A program made the position numbers and the translations under genes. Shown piece by piece: positions 37,132 through 45,336 of a DNA stretch of 64,000 nt. Within the stretch, counting starts at the first letter, position 1. Each line of letters begins with the position of its first letter. The notes under the pieces are model-generated. The model was not told the origin of the DNA, searched no databases, and saw nothing but the letters and a program-made list of their open reading frames with translations. This DNA is from Runella slithyformis DSM 19594 (lineage in GTDB: Bacteria > Bacteroidota > Bacteroidia > Cytophagales > Spirosomataceae): assembly GCF_000218895.1 (NCBI RefSeq), contig NC_015703.1, positions 2,183,001 through 2,247,000 on the forward strand, given 5' to 3'.

Positions 37132-37350
37132 TCACTTACTTTTACATTCGCCTTTTGACACAACGGCGATGCCTACCCGGCCCGCCTCACAGGCGTTGCC
37201 GTAGGTTTTGCCGTTGCACCCGCAAACAGGGTCGTATAAAGTATAACAAGCCGTTCCGTTGTCCGGCTTTTCCACGCAATCATTGGTTATTTCTTCTTTC
37301 TGACAACCTGCCAGAGCGATGATCAAGAGGGAAGCAAGTATTCTTTTCAT
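37132..37350 (-). CDS. Small Kazal-type protease-inhibitor-like lipoprotein
   Basis: A 72-residue lipoprotein. The signal MKRILASLLIIALAGC has a good lipobox (LAGC, Cys16). The mature part has six further cysteines with the Kazal core DPVCGCNGKTYGNACEAGRV, as in ovomucoid-type inhibitors and follistatin repeats. Known members block serine proteases; bacterial lipoproteins of this kind may protect the cell surface (inference). It sits between permease 1 and another small lipoprotein gene, with 36 bp to that gene. Confidence 0.85.
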   Translation of the reverse strand: MKRILASLLIIALAGCQKEEITNDCVEKPDNGTACYTLYDPVCGCNGKTYGNACEAGRVGIAVVSKGECKSK

Positions 37351-37386
37351 GAGGTTTTTACAATTTATTAAAGGCTGTTAATTAGA

Positions 37387-37752
37387 TTATTGCAAGATTT
37401 TTATCTCTGAAATGTTGATTTCATCGTATTCGGCGGTTTTGCCCCATCCGCATTTTACGGTTTGCTTTTTACCGGTCAGGGTGTATTTCATTTCTACCTC
37501 AATCGAATACACACCGTATTGAGCGGTGGCCGCCTGAATGATAGAGTTTGCTTTTTCCTTCGACGAATCGCTTGGCAAATACGAAACCATATCATCCTTC
37601 AGATCGACCGTAAAGTGCCAGTCGCAGCCATCAACGGCCAAGGCATTCACCAATTTGGCTTTGGTAATTGTCGTTTCCTGAGGCTGGACTTTAGAGGAGC
37701 AGCCAAAAAGCACCATAAGCAGGAATATGTTTAAAAAAGTAATCGGTTTCAT
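37387..37752 (-). CDS. Small lipoprotein of unknown function
   Basis: A 121-residue lipoprotein: the signal ends in VLFGCSSK (Cys18). The mature part is predicted to be mostly beta strand with two cysteines (VDGCDWHFTVDLKDD and TVKCGWGKTAEYDE) that could pair. I do not recognise the family. It probably forms a two-gene unit with the Kazal-type lipoprotein 36 bp downstream, upstream of permease 1. Confidence 0.7.
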   Translation of the reverse strand: MKPITFLNIFLLMVLFGCSSKVQPQETTITKAKLVNALAVDGCDWHFTVDLKDDMVSYLPSDSSKEKANSIIQAATAQYGVYSIEVEMKYTLTGKKQTVKCGWGKTAEYDEINISEIKILQ

Positions 37753-37831
37753 GGTTGTTGATTTTTAGCTATGACGAAATTGGAGTATAAAAAGTTGTAA
37801 TCCGAAGAAAGTAAATAGTGGACATTTTTGT

Positions 37832-37880
37832 AAAAAAACCTTCCAATCCTGATTCTGTGAAATCAAGACGTGGAAGGTTT
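37832..37880 (-). terminator. Rho-independent terminator after permease 2
   Basis: On the minus strand AAACCTTCCA (37871-37880) pairs with TGGAAGGTTT (37836-37845), with an inner TGATT/AATCA pairing. The second arm runs into TTTTTTTA (37832-37838). It lies 70 bp after the stop of permease 2 and would end the unit that starts near 41300. Confidence 0.75.
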
Positions 37881-37949
37881 GGGGAATGTGTAGAAAATAT
37901 ACCTTCCAAGCCTTAAAGCCGGCACCGTCAGACTTGAAAGATTTCGGTT

Positions 37950-40364
37950 TTATTCAGAACGCAGCGACGTTGTGGGATTGGTCAAGGCCGCGCGGATGGC
38001 CTGGAAACTGACCGTCAAAAACGCAATCGCAATGGCCAAAAAGGCAGTGAGCGCAAATACCCACCATTGAATGGGCGTACGGTAGGCAAAATCTGCCAAC
38101 CATTCATTCATGAGCCACCACGCCGCCGGCGAAGCGATGACAATGGCTACGCCCACCATTTTGAGAAAATCAAACGAAAGCAGTGCCATGATGCTCACCA
38201 CCGAAGCGCCCAATACCTTGCGAACGCCGATTTCTTTGGTGCGCTGCGAGATGACCATGATGGCGATGGCAAACAATCCCAGACAGGATAAAATAATTGC
38301 CAAGGTGGCGGCGCTGAAAAATATCTGCGAAAGCCGTTCCTCTTTTTGGTATTGTTTGTTGGTGTTCTCGTCCAAAAACGACCCCATAAATTCCGACTTA
38401 GGCGCGGCTTCGTGGTAGGTTTTCTTCAGCAATGCGATGGTTTCGTCGGCGTGGTCGGGGGCTATTTTGACGAAAATATAATTGATGGAAAAGCCATTCA
38501 TGAAAAAAGTAACGGCCTCGATCTGACGGTGCAGCGACTCAAAGTGAAAATCTTTGACCACCCCGATCACTTTATGCTTACTGTCAGTGTTGAGAATGAC
38601 GCCGATCGGATTCTTAACGCCCAATTGTTTGGCCATGGTTTCGTTGATCACGGCCGAACTGACCGTATCGGTGACGTACGCCTGCGAAAAATCCCGTCCG
38701 TCAAGCAGTTTCAGGTCAAGCGTTTTTACGTATTCATAATCGGCCGTCCGCATGTTGGTCCGGATGGTTTTTCCGTTTTGCTCAAAGCCCAGTACCGACT
38801 TTGAAAAAGAGCCGTCCTGTCCGCGGCCCAGGTTCACATCCGAGCCCGTCATGCTCAGGATGCGCGGTTGATCGGCCAAACGGTTACGGAAATGTTGCAG
38901 CAGTCGTTTGCCCGATACCTCGCTGCCGATCGGAATGCTGTATACCTGCGTAGTATTAAAACCTAAGGGTTTGGAACGTAGGTACCTGATCTGGGTCCAA
39001 ACGATCATGGTGCACGCAATGAGCAGCACCGACATGGTGAACTGAAAGATGATGAGCATGTTGCGGATCCCGCCCGAGCTGCCGCTTACTTTGACCTTTC
39101 CTTTCAGTACTTCTACGGTATTGAACTTCGTAACGGCCCAGGCCGGGTAGCCGCCCGCGATCAGCGTAATGACGGCGAAACACAGCAGGATAATGCCTGC
39201 CAACACGGGTGCTTTGAGCGTTTCGAGCGATAACGCAGTGCGGAAAATGGCGTTATATTGCGGAATGAGCAGGTACGCCAGAAGGATCCCCACGCCGAAC
39301 GCGGTAATGCATATCAGGAAAGCTTCACCCCAAAATTGGCCCACGATCTGCGATTTGAACGCACCGAGGGCTTTGCGCATTCCCACTTCTTTGGCGCGGG
39401 TAAAGGATTTGGCGATGGATAAGTTGATAAAATTGATGGCCGCGATCAGCAAAATGACCATACCGACAATGAGCAGCGTATACGGATAAATCTTGTTGAT
39501 GGCCTGACTGCGTCCGCCCACTTTGGTGTCAAAATGACTGTCGGCCAGCCCCATGATGCGCGTACTCATGATCTCGCCCCGGTCGTCAGGTTTGGCCCCT
39601 TCCTTTTTCAATTGGTCAATGTTGCCTTTGTAGTATTTGGCCGTGAAGGCTTTCAGGCGTTTTTCAAAGGCCGTCGGGGTGGTTTTTCCGTCCAGTTTGA
39701 GGTATAGGGAGTGTTGGTCGGCATCCCAGCGGTCCTTGTTGATGCTGTATTCCTCTACATTTTCGATGCGTACGAGCAGGTCGTTAGCGATGCTGGTATT
39801 TTCGGGCCCTTTTTCCAAAATCCCGGTCACTATGAAGGATTGCTCTTTGTCGCCGTGATGAATGGTCAGGGTTTTGCCCATCGGATCCTGTTCTCCGAAG
39901 ATATTTTTGGCCACATCTTCCCGCAGGACCACATTGCTCAGGTCTTTAAGCGCGGTGTTAGGGTCGCCTTTCAATAAGTTATATCCAAAGACCTGTAAGT
40001 ATTCGGGATCGGTAAAAACAATTCCCTGATTGATTAACTTGTCCGATTTTAACAGCTGCGCTCCTCCGTCCAAGACCCGTACGGCCAGCTTTACTTCCGG
40101 AAATTCGGCCTTCAGTGCATTGCGCATGGGTAGAGGCATGTTGTTGCCGTATTCTTCACCCTGTGGCTCGTTGACTTTGTGATACACGCGGTACACTGCA
40201 CCGTTTTCTTCGTGAAAACGGTCAAAGGTCAACAGGCCGTAGGCCGTTAAAAACAGCAGCGTGCTGATGCCAAACGCCACCGAAAGGCCTGTCAGGTTGA
40301 TGAAGAGGTAGGTTTTGTTTTTCCACAAATTGCGGAAAGCGATTTTAAGGTAATTGCGTATCAT
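37950..40364 (-). CDS. FtsX/MacB-type ABC permease 2
   Basis: An 804-residue permease of the same two-unit build as permease 1. The start MIRNYLKIAFRNLWKNKTYL leads into TM1. Paired cytoplasmic motifs are KEVGMRKALGAFKSQ and KEIGVRKVLGASVVS; the C-terminus is LTNPTTSLRSE. The first periplasmic domain has VFGYNLLKGDPNTALKDLSN and NIFGEQDPMGKTL, the recurring MacB-like block of the array. It follows the tandem pair of ~100-aa genes and the 11-copy repeat, and may be part of the transcription unit that starts near 41300. Confidence 0.92.
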   Translation of the reverse strand: MIRNYLKIAFRNLWKNKTYLFINLTGLSVAFGISTLLFLTAYGLLTFDRFHEENGAVYRVYHKVNEPQGEEYGNNMPLPMRNALKAEFPEVKLAVRVLDGGAQLLKSDKLINQGIVFTDPEYLQVFGYNLLKGDPNTALKDLSNVVLREDVAKNIFGEQDPMGKTLTIHHGDKEQSFIVTGILEKGPENTSIANDLLVRIENVEEYSINKDRWDADQHSLYLKLDGKTTPTAFEKRLKAFTAKYYKGNIDQLKKEGAKPDDRGEIMSTRIMGLADSHFDTKVGGRSQAINKIYPYTLLIVGMVILLIAAINFINLSIAKSFTRAKEVGMRKALGAFKSQIVGQFWGEAFLICITAFGVGILLAYLLIPQYNAIFRTALSLETLKAPVLAGIILLCFAVITLIAGGYPAWAVTKFNTVEVLKGKVKVSGSSGGIRNMLIIFQFTMSVLLIACTMIVWTQIRYLRSKPLGFNTTQVYSIPIGSEVSGKRLLQHFRNRLADQPRILSMTGSDVNLGRGQDGSFSKSVLGFEQNGKTIRTNMRTADYEYVKTLDLKLLDGRDFSQAYVTDTVSSAVINETMAKQLGVKNPIGVILNTDSKHKVIGVVKDFHFESLHRQIEAVTFFMNGFSINYIFVKIAPDHADETIALLKKTYHEAAPKSEFMGSFLDENTNKQYQKEERLSQIFFSAATLAIILSCLGLFAIAIMVISQRTKEIGVRKVLGASVVSIMALLSFDFLKMVGVAIVIASPAAWWLMNEWLADFAYRTPIQWWVFALTAFLAIAIAFLTVSFQAIRAALTNPTTSLRSE

Positions 40365-40384
40365 AGTTGTTATTAAAAAAAAAT

Positions 40385-40636
40385 GTAGGGGCAGGCCTTG
40401 CGTCTGCCCGGCCTTGCGTCTGCCCGGCCTTGCGTCTGCCCGGCCTTGCGTCTGCCCGGCCTTGCGTCTGCCCGGCCTTGCGTCTGCCCGGCCTTGCGTC
40501 TGCCCGGCCTTGCGTCTGCCCGGCCTTGCGTCTGCCCGGCCTTGCGTTTGCCCGGCCTTGCGTCTGCCCTTTGCATGTGCTGTATTTGTCGATATCGGGC
40601 AGACGCGAGCGGTCCGCCGCCGCGGGCCTGCCCCTA
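40385..40636. repeat. Type-A hairpin element with 11 tandem 16-bp units
   Basis: The left arm (40385-40408) starts GTAGGGGC; its last part GGCCTTGCGTCTGCCC is repeated head-to-tail exactly 11 times from 40394 to 40569, with a single C-to-T change in copy 10. The right arm is split by about 10-15 extra bases (40597-40610 and 40621-40636, ending CCTGCCCCTAC). Long open frames through it are periodic artefacts. Confidence 0.95.
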
Positions 40637-40647
40637 CGTGCTGCCGA

Positions 40648-40944
40648 TTAATTCGCGCCGGTCAATAATTGCCGTTGTTTGATCAGGTCTTCTCGTTTGA
40701 CGAACGTGATGGGCACAAACTCATCGGTGGGGGCACCGATGTAGTAAAGTGACCAATCCCGGTCGTATTTTGAGAGAATATGCCGAAGACACTCCGCACG
40801 GTCAACGGTAGGAAGGGCGCAATCTTCCCAGTAGAAAAGCTCTACGCGGTAGTGCAGCGCCTGTTTTTGGCCATTGATGGTGACTTCGATCTCGATGTCC
40901 TGCTTCCCCAATTGGGTCGGAATGGGAATTGCAATATGTGCCAT
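40648..40944 (-). CDS. Unknown ~100-aa protein, tandem copy 2
   Basis: A 98-residue soluble protein without a signal peptide, not recognised by family. It is a close paralogue of the gene 4 bp upstream: both start MAHIAIPIP.QLG.QDIE.EV and share QALHYRVELFYW, DRAECLRHILS.YD.DW and PITFV. The sequence alternates short beta strands and a helix, with conserved Trp, Tyr and Cys residues. Copy 2 differs in KQDIEIEVTINGQKQ and ends in EDLIKQRQLLTGAN. Its stop codon is close to the type-A repeat. The pair lies in a permease transcription unit, which suggests a link to permease function, but no role can be assigned. Confidence 0.75.
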   Translation of the reverse strand: MAHIAIPIPTQLGKQDIEIEVTINGQKQALHYRVELFYWEDCALPTVDRAECLRHILSKYDRDWSLYYIGAPTDEFVPITFVKREDLIKQRQLLTGAN

Positions 40945-40948
40945 GTGT

Positions 40949-41251
40949 TTAAAGGTTTAACAGGGAATATAAAAAAGGAGATAAAAGCAGGGTCTCTTTT
41001 TTTCGAACAAACGTGATCGGGATAAACTGCTCCGTGGGCGAACCCATGTAATACAGTGTCCAGTCCTTATCGTACTGCGAAAGTATATGGCGCAGGCACT
41101 CTGCGCGATCAATGGCAGGGAGACCGCACTCGTTCCAATAAAACAACTCTACCCGGTAGTGCAGCGCCTGCCGTTGACCATTGATGGAAACCTCCACTTC
41201 AATGTCCTGCCTGCCGAGTTGTGAAGGAATGGGAATCGCAATATGTGCCAT
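40949..41251 (-). CDS. Unknown ~100-aa protein, tandem copy 1
   Basis: A 100-residue soluble protein, first gene after the promoter/UAS set near 41300-41404. It is aligned with copy 2 over the first ~83 residues with mostly conservative changes (K/R, I/V, T/S), so the duplication is not very recent but selection has kept both. After ITFVRKKET the end diverges (LLLSPFLYSLLNL, hydrophobic), perhaps by loss of the original stop, since copy 2 ends in a polar tail. No signal peptide. Function unknown. Confidence 0.75.
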   Translation of the reverse strand: MAHIAIPIPSQLGRQDIEVEVSINGQRQALHYRVELFYWNECGLPAIDRAECLRHILSQYDKDWTLYYMGSPTEQFIPITFVRKKETLLLSPFLYSLLNL

Positions 41252-41297
41252 ACGTTTTTAATGAAGCAGTAATGATAAATCGGCTGTCTGTAAAATA

Positions 41298-41314
41298 GCT
41301 CAAACCTTATACCA
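41298..41314 (-). promoter_or_regulatory. Sigma-54-like promoter box, unit D
   Basis: Minus strand reads TGGTATAAGGTTTGAGC. The TGGTA and TTG parts have the spacing of -24/-12 elements, but the usual C of the -12 GC is A. The upstream paired dyad starts exactly 53 nt further upstream. The start codon of the first unknown gene is 46 bp downstream. Confidence 0.55.
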
Positions 41315-41367
41315 ATGATGCGAGGCTTTGATTATCAATGTATTGTGGGAGAGCCGGCGGAGGTATT

Positions 41368-41404
41368 TGTCCGAATATGGACACCCTTTGTTCGCTGATG
41401 GACA
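41368..41404 (-). promoter_or_regulatory. Paired TGTCC dyads (activator site), unit D
   Basis: Two dyads, TGTCCG-AATA-TGGACA (41368-41383) and TGTTCG-CTGA-TGGACA (41389-41404), are 21 bp apart centre to centre. The same arrangement occurs at 43925, 55783 and 63894. Confidence 0.75.
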
Positions 41405-41451
41405 GCCAACAAAGGGGGAAACGGAATAACCCACGTAAGAAATGCCTTGCA

Positions 41452-43809
41452 TTACTCCGAACGAAGAGCTTTGACAGGATTGGCAACGGCCGAACGGTAG
41501 GTTTGCAGCCCAATGGTAAGGCCGCCGATGAGAAACAACAGCCCGATGCATGGGCCAAAGGTTTCTATCCCAATGGACACATGAAATGCAAAATTGAGCA
41601 AAATGGCCATGCCGGCCACGTACCCCAACGGAATCGCAATGGCCGCTGCAATGAGCAGCAATCGCACAAAATCAGACGACAGACTCCACACGATCTGGTG
41701 AACGGCCGCGCCCATTACTTTCCGAATCCCCACTTCTTTGGTGCGGGTTTCGGTGTTGTAGGTCACCATGCCCAGCAGTCCCATACAGGCAATGGTAAAG
41801 GCAATGGCCGTCAGTACGCCCAGAAAATGGTTGTCATCGTCGTGGGAATGGCGCTCCCGCAGGTAATCGCTGTACCACTGCCCGGCAAACGGCTCGTAGG
41901 GATACAGCTGTTTCCATGCTTTTGCAATCGCGGCAACGGTAGCCGCAGAAGAGCCGGCGGCTACTTTGACGTTGAGGTACTGAAATTTTTCGGGTTGGTA
42001 CTGAAGTACTAATGGTTTCAGGGCCCACACAAAACCGGCATAATTAAAATTTTTCACCACCCCCGCCACGCTGACCTCGCGATTGTTGCCCAACAGAATC
42101 GTTTGCCCAATGGCCTCTTTGGCCGTTCCCAACCCGAATCCTTTGAGTGCTTCTTCGTTGATGAGGACCCGATTTTTGGCGGCGTCGATGGGCGTAAAAT
42201 TTTGCCCCGCCAACAGTTGTAACCCCAACGCGGGCACCAATTGATGGTTGATGAAAAAGCAGTCGATCAGAAGGGAATCGTTTTGGCGGCGTTGGCGATA
42301 GGCCCATTGGGTATTCTGTGGGTGCGAACCGAACAGGTCTGACGTGGCGGCGACCTCCGTGACGCCCGCCTGTTGATGAATGGCATCCACCAATTTATCG
42401 GCAGATCGGCCCGGCAGTACCGGAATGGTCAGCACCTGTTCGCGCTCAAACCCGTAATCGCCTTCTGACATGTAGGTTTGCTGCCTATCCAATACATACA
42501 GCGTAATCATGGCCAACAGCGACACCGCAAATTGCACCACGATCAGCGATTTGCGCAACGAAATACCGCGAATGACCTTTAGCCCCGTGTGACTGCGCAG
42601 CACTTGGGCCGGTGCAAAATCGGAAAGGATACGGGCCGGCACCATTCCGGCCAACAGGCCCGCCACAATGCTGAAAACCACAAACAGCAGGCCCGTTTCC
42701 CAGCCCCATTTTACCCCGCCGATGAGCCAACGCTGTACAAATCCCATGGGCTCTATCAGTTTCAGTCCCACAAAGGCCAAGGCTAACCCCAGCAACGCCA
42801 GAATGACCGACTCGGCCATAAACTGCGCCATCACCTGCCAACGCAGCCCGCCGACGACTTTACGAATGCCCACCTCCCTTGCGCGGCTCAGCGAACGGGC
42901 CAGCGTCAGGTTGATGTAATTGAAAACGGCCAATAAAAGCGTGAGCAGCCCCACGCCCATTTCGGTGGCTAATTTGCCGTAGGTGGGTTCGTAAGTGCCG
43001 TGCATCAGTTCTTCATGCGCCGGCGCAATGTCCGGCAGTGCCTGAGCGCGAAAATGATAGGCGTTGACTTTATTGTCCTGAATAAGTTTGGTGGTGCGGG
43101 TGGCTATGGAAGCCAGACTTTTTTCAAAAGTTTCCGTCGTTACGCCGGGCTTGAGTAAAACATAGGTATAGCCTTCCCGGTGGTTTTTCCAGTCGGTGAG
43201 GGCTTCGCTTTTCAGGCTTTGGGCCGACAGCAGCATGTCGAATTTTTGGTGTGAGCGCCCCGGTGAGGTATTGTCAATGATGCCCGTGACGATAAATGCC
43301 CCGGCCCCTTCGTAGTGGATCACTTTGCCGAGCGGGTTGGCTTTTCCGAAAAATTTCTCGGCCATGCGTTGGGTCAATACGGCCGTGTGCGGTGCGGTGG
43401 CGGCAGTGCCCGCAAGGATCGGATAACCGAAAACCCTGAAAAAATCGGCATCTACCCAAAAGGTCATGGGTTGGAGACGCTTGCGGCCATCGTCAAACTC
43501 GCCGTAGGCCCGGATAAAATGCGTCGTACCTTCCACAAAATCGTAGTCTTTGGTAAGGAGATCGGCCAATGGCAGCGGCGACGTGGCAAAGGCTACGCGG
43601 TCGTTAGTTTTGCTGACCACATCCGTCAGCAGCCGATAGGTGCGCTCAGGATGCGGATGGAAATTGTCGACATCAAACGAGCCTTTGATGTCGATCAGCG
43701 CCAACAGACAGATCATCATGCCCGACGCTAGTCCAAAAATGTTGATAAACGAAAACAGCCTGTATTTCCGAAGCGTACGAAACGCGATTTTGAAGTAGTT
43801 GCAGAGCAT
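41452..43809 (-). CDS. FtsX/MacB-type ABC permease 3
   Basis: A 785-residue permease, the shortest and most divergent of the set. The start at 43809 (MLCNYFKIAFRTLRKYRLFS) matches the other permeases; the frame is open 73 codons upstream but that part would run through the promoter and dyads. Paired motifs are REVGIRKVVGGLRWQ and KEVGIRKVMGAAVHQ; the C-terminus ends VANPVKALRSE. Its first periplasmic domain is His-rich (DNFHPHPERTYR, APAHEELMHGTYEPTY), unlike its neighbours. It has its own promoter/dyad set and seems to form a single-gene unit between unit D and the PA14-OmpA gene. Confidence 0.9.
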   Translation of the reverse strand: MLCNYFKIAFRTLRKYRLFSFINIFGLASGMMICLLALIDIKGSFDVDNFHPHPERTYRLLTDVVSKTNDRVAFATSPLPLADLLTKDYDFVEGTTHFIRAYGEFDDGRKRLQPMTFWVDADFFRVFGYPILAGTAATAPHTAVLTQRMAEKFFGKANPLGKVIHYEGAGAFIVTGIIDNTSPGRSHQKFDMLLSAQSLKSEALTDWKNHREGYTYVLLKPGVTTETFEKSLASIATRTTKLIQDNKVNAYHFRAQALPDIAPAHEELMHGTYEPTYGKLATEMGVGLLTLLLAVFNYINLTLARSLSRAREVGIRKVVGGLRWQVMAQFMAESVILALLGLALAFVGLKLIEPMGFVQRWLIGGVKWGWETGLLFVVFSIVAGLLAGMVPARILSDFAPAQVLRSHTGLKVIRGISLRKSLIVVQFAVSLLAMITLYVLDRQQTYMSEGDYGFEREQVLTIPVLPGRSADKLVDAIHQQAGVTEVAATSDLFGSHPQNTQWAYRQRRQNDSLLIDCFFINHQLVPALGLQLLAGQNFTPIDAAKNRVLINEEALKGFGLGTAKEAIGQTILLGNNREVSVAGVVKNFNYAGFVWALKPLVLQYQPEKFQYLNVKVAAGSSAATVAAIAKAWKQLYPYEPFAGQWYSDYLRERHSHDDDNHFLGVLTAIAFTIACMGLLGMVTYNTETRTKEVGIRKVMGAAVHQIVWSLSSDFVRLLLIAAAIAIPLGYVAGMAILLNFAFHVSIGIETFGPCIGLLFLIGGLTIGLQTYRSAVANPVKALRSE

Positions 43810-43854
43810 ATCGGGCTGACGGTAAAGAAATTCTAATAACGTATTTCGTTTATT

Positions 43855-43871
43855 GCTCAAACCTCGTACCG
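43855..43871 (-). promoter_or_regulatory. Sigma-54-like promoter box, unit C
   Basis: Minus strand reads CGGTACGAGGTTTGAGC, nearly identical to the unit D box including TTTGAGC. The dyad pair begins 53 nt upstream and the permease 3 ATG is 45 bp downstream. Confidence 0.55.
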
Positions 43872-43924
43872 GAACGGCATAGGCCTGACTGTCAGTCCTT
43901 TTGCAAAGGGCAAAAGGGATTATT

Positions 43925-43960
43925 TGTCCGATTCCGGACAGGCCTGTGCGCTGACGGACA
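43925..43960 (-). promoter_or_regulatory. Paired TGTCC dyads (activator site), unit C
   Basis: TGTCCG-ATTC-CGGACA (43925-43940, perfect arms) and TGTGCG-CTGA-CGGACA (43945-43960), 20 bp apart centre to centre. It lies 12 bp after the stop codon of the PA14-OmpA gene. Confidence 0.75.
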
Positions 43961-43972
43961 GTATCTGCCGTC

Positions 43973-45004
43973 CTAATGTACCAGCAGTTCCACGCGTCGG
44001 TTTTGGGCGCGCTCCGTTTCATTGGCATTGGCCGTGAGCGGTCGGGTGCCTCCGTATCCTTTGGCGAGGATTCGCTCTTCCGCCACGCCCTTTTGAATAA
44101 GGTAATGACGTACTACCTTGGCGCGATTTTCCGAAAGGGCCAGGTTCAGGCGCGGGTCACCCACGTTGTCGGTGTGGCCGGCGATCTCGATCGTCACGGC
44201 GGGGTTTTTCAGCAGATAGTCCGCCAGGGTATTTAATTCCGAATGCGACTCGGGCAGTAAATGATAACTGCTTTGTTCAAACGTAACATGCTTCAAGACA
44301 ACGGGCTTTTCTTTCTCGGGCGGATAACGGACGCTTTCCGTCGTTTCCGTTTTCGGGGCTTCGGGTGCTGCTGCGGGCTGAGTTTCTGCGATCGGGACTT
44401 CTTTGGCCGGTACAACCGCCGGTTTTGTCGTTTTGGTGATCGGTTTTTGAGTGGCGGTGGGTTTACTCACCACAGGCAGAATCTCCTGCTTTGGTTTGGC
44501 GGGAGCCACCGCCGCTTTGGGAGCCGGGGCCTTGTACAGATAATCGGTTTTGATGGGCTGCATTTCGGCCGAATTGGGTATTTTCCAATACACCTGTACT
44601 TCGCCTTCAAACATGGCGTTGAAGTATTCGATCTTCAGATCGTAAAACTTGCCTTCTTCCAGCTTTACATTTCCCTCAAAACTGCCTGAATCGTGTAAGC
44701 CCCACGCATCCACGATCAAGCGGCTTCCCACCCAAATTCTGACCCCATCATCTACCTTGGCCGAAAACTGATACACGCCCGTGGCAGGCGGGTGCAGTTT
44801 GCCCGTCCATCGTACGGAATAATAACTGTCGTCTACGTTGGGTCCCGGTGAGCGGCCGCGCCAGGAAAAATTGATTTGGGGGTCGATGCGGGTAAGGACT
44901 TTACGCTCAAAGTTTTGTCCGTTGTAGTATTCTCCCTGCAAGCCGTGCTGCGCTCGTAATTGCGTTGCCGTGAGGGCAATGCTTAAAAATAAAATCGTTT
45001 TCAT
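43973..45004 (-). CDS. PA14-OmpA fusion envelope protein
   Basis: A 343-residue exported protein; the start at 45004 opens the signal MKTILFLSIALTATQLRAQ, while the longer frame upstream does not. A PA14 domain (about 21-150: HGLQGEYYNGQNFE, YSVRWTGKLHPPATGVYQFS, DDGVRIWVGSRLIVDAW) is joined by a Pro/Ala/Lys-rich linker (about 160-225) to an OmpA peptidoglycan-binding domain (about 240-343: TIEIAGHTDNVGDPRLNLAL, ILAKGYGGTRPL, AQNRRVELLVH) with the binding Asp and Arg. PA14 domains bind carbohydrate, so the protein may link cell wall to a glycan. It is flanked by permease 3 and a dead permease fragment. Confidence 0.92.
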   Translation of the reverse strand: MKTILFLSIALTATQLRAQHGLQGEYYNGQNFERKVLTRIDPQINFSWRGRSPGPNVDDSYYSVRWTGKLHPPATGVYQFSAKVDDGVRIWVGSRLIVDAWGLHDSGSFEGNVKLEEGKFYDLKIEYFNAMFEGEVQVYWKIPNSAEMQPIKTDYLYKAPAPKAAVAPAKPKQEILPVVSKPTATQKPITKTTKPAVVPAKEVPIAETQPAAAPEAPKTETTESVRYPPEKEKPVVLKHVTFEQSSYHLLPESHSELNTLADYLLKNPAVTIEIAGHTDNVGDPRLNLALSENRAKVVRHYLIQKGVAEERILAKGYGGTRPLTANANETERAQNRRVELLVH

Positions 45005-45149
45005 GCTGTTTTCGTAAAGGCTGCGTGTTGTTCTGACTAAACGAAAATAATACAACTTTCAGAAATGACGAAAAGAGAAATGATGAGCGGCGGTACTATG
45101 CTTCAGGAAATGGCGGTTGGGATGTTTACGTTCGGGTGCCCTGCGGTGC

Positions 45150-45318
45150 CGTACGATCACCCGGCCCGCCAAAACGGTCAACGTTCAGTTCGTCGGTCAC
45201 GTACAGCACAACCCGAATGCAGCAGTTCATGCCGATGAAAAGATCTGTAATGTTAATGAACGTACTGTCTTGTTTTTCAGCAGGTTAGGAAGGGCGGTCT
45301 ACAATAGTTTTTCAGCAT
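45150..45318 (-). pseudogene. Fragment of an eleventh permease gene (5' end only)
   Basis: From ATG at 45316-45318, the minus strand matches the 5' end of permease 4 at the DNA level: ATGCTGAAAAACTATT, then CTGAAAAACAAGA, TTCATTAACAT, and GTGCTGTACGTGACCGACGA followed by GACCGTTTT. Stops and indels interrupt it after a few codons and it ends after about 170 bp. It lies next to a type-A repeat, which may have promoted the deletion. Confidence 0.75.
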
Positions 45319-45336
45319 AGGTTTTGGTTTTAACAG

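Noticed and set aside
40394-40569. CRISPR-like array
   Set aside because: The 16-bp units are directly adjacent with no spacers, and no cas genes are present. The same holds for the 28-bp units at 45385-45468.
40354-40682. Open frames rich in Arg-Pro-Cys and Leu-Ala-Ser repeats
   Set aside because: They are periodic readings of the 16-bp tandem repeat, present in several frames on both strands; the repeat explains them.
43810-44028. 73-codon N-terminal extension of permease 3
   Set aside because: It would translate through the promoter box and paired dyads and overlap the PA14-OmpA gene; all other permeases start at the M-x-x-NY motif.
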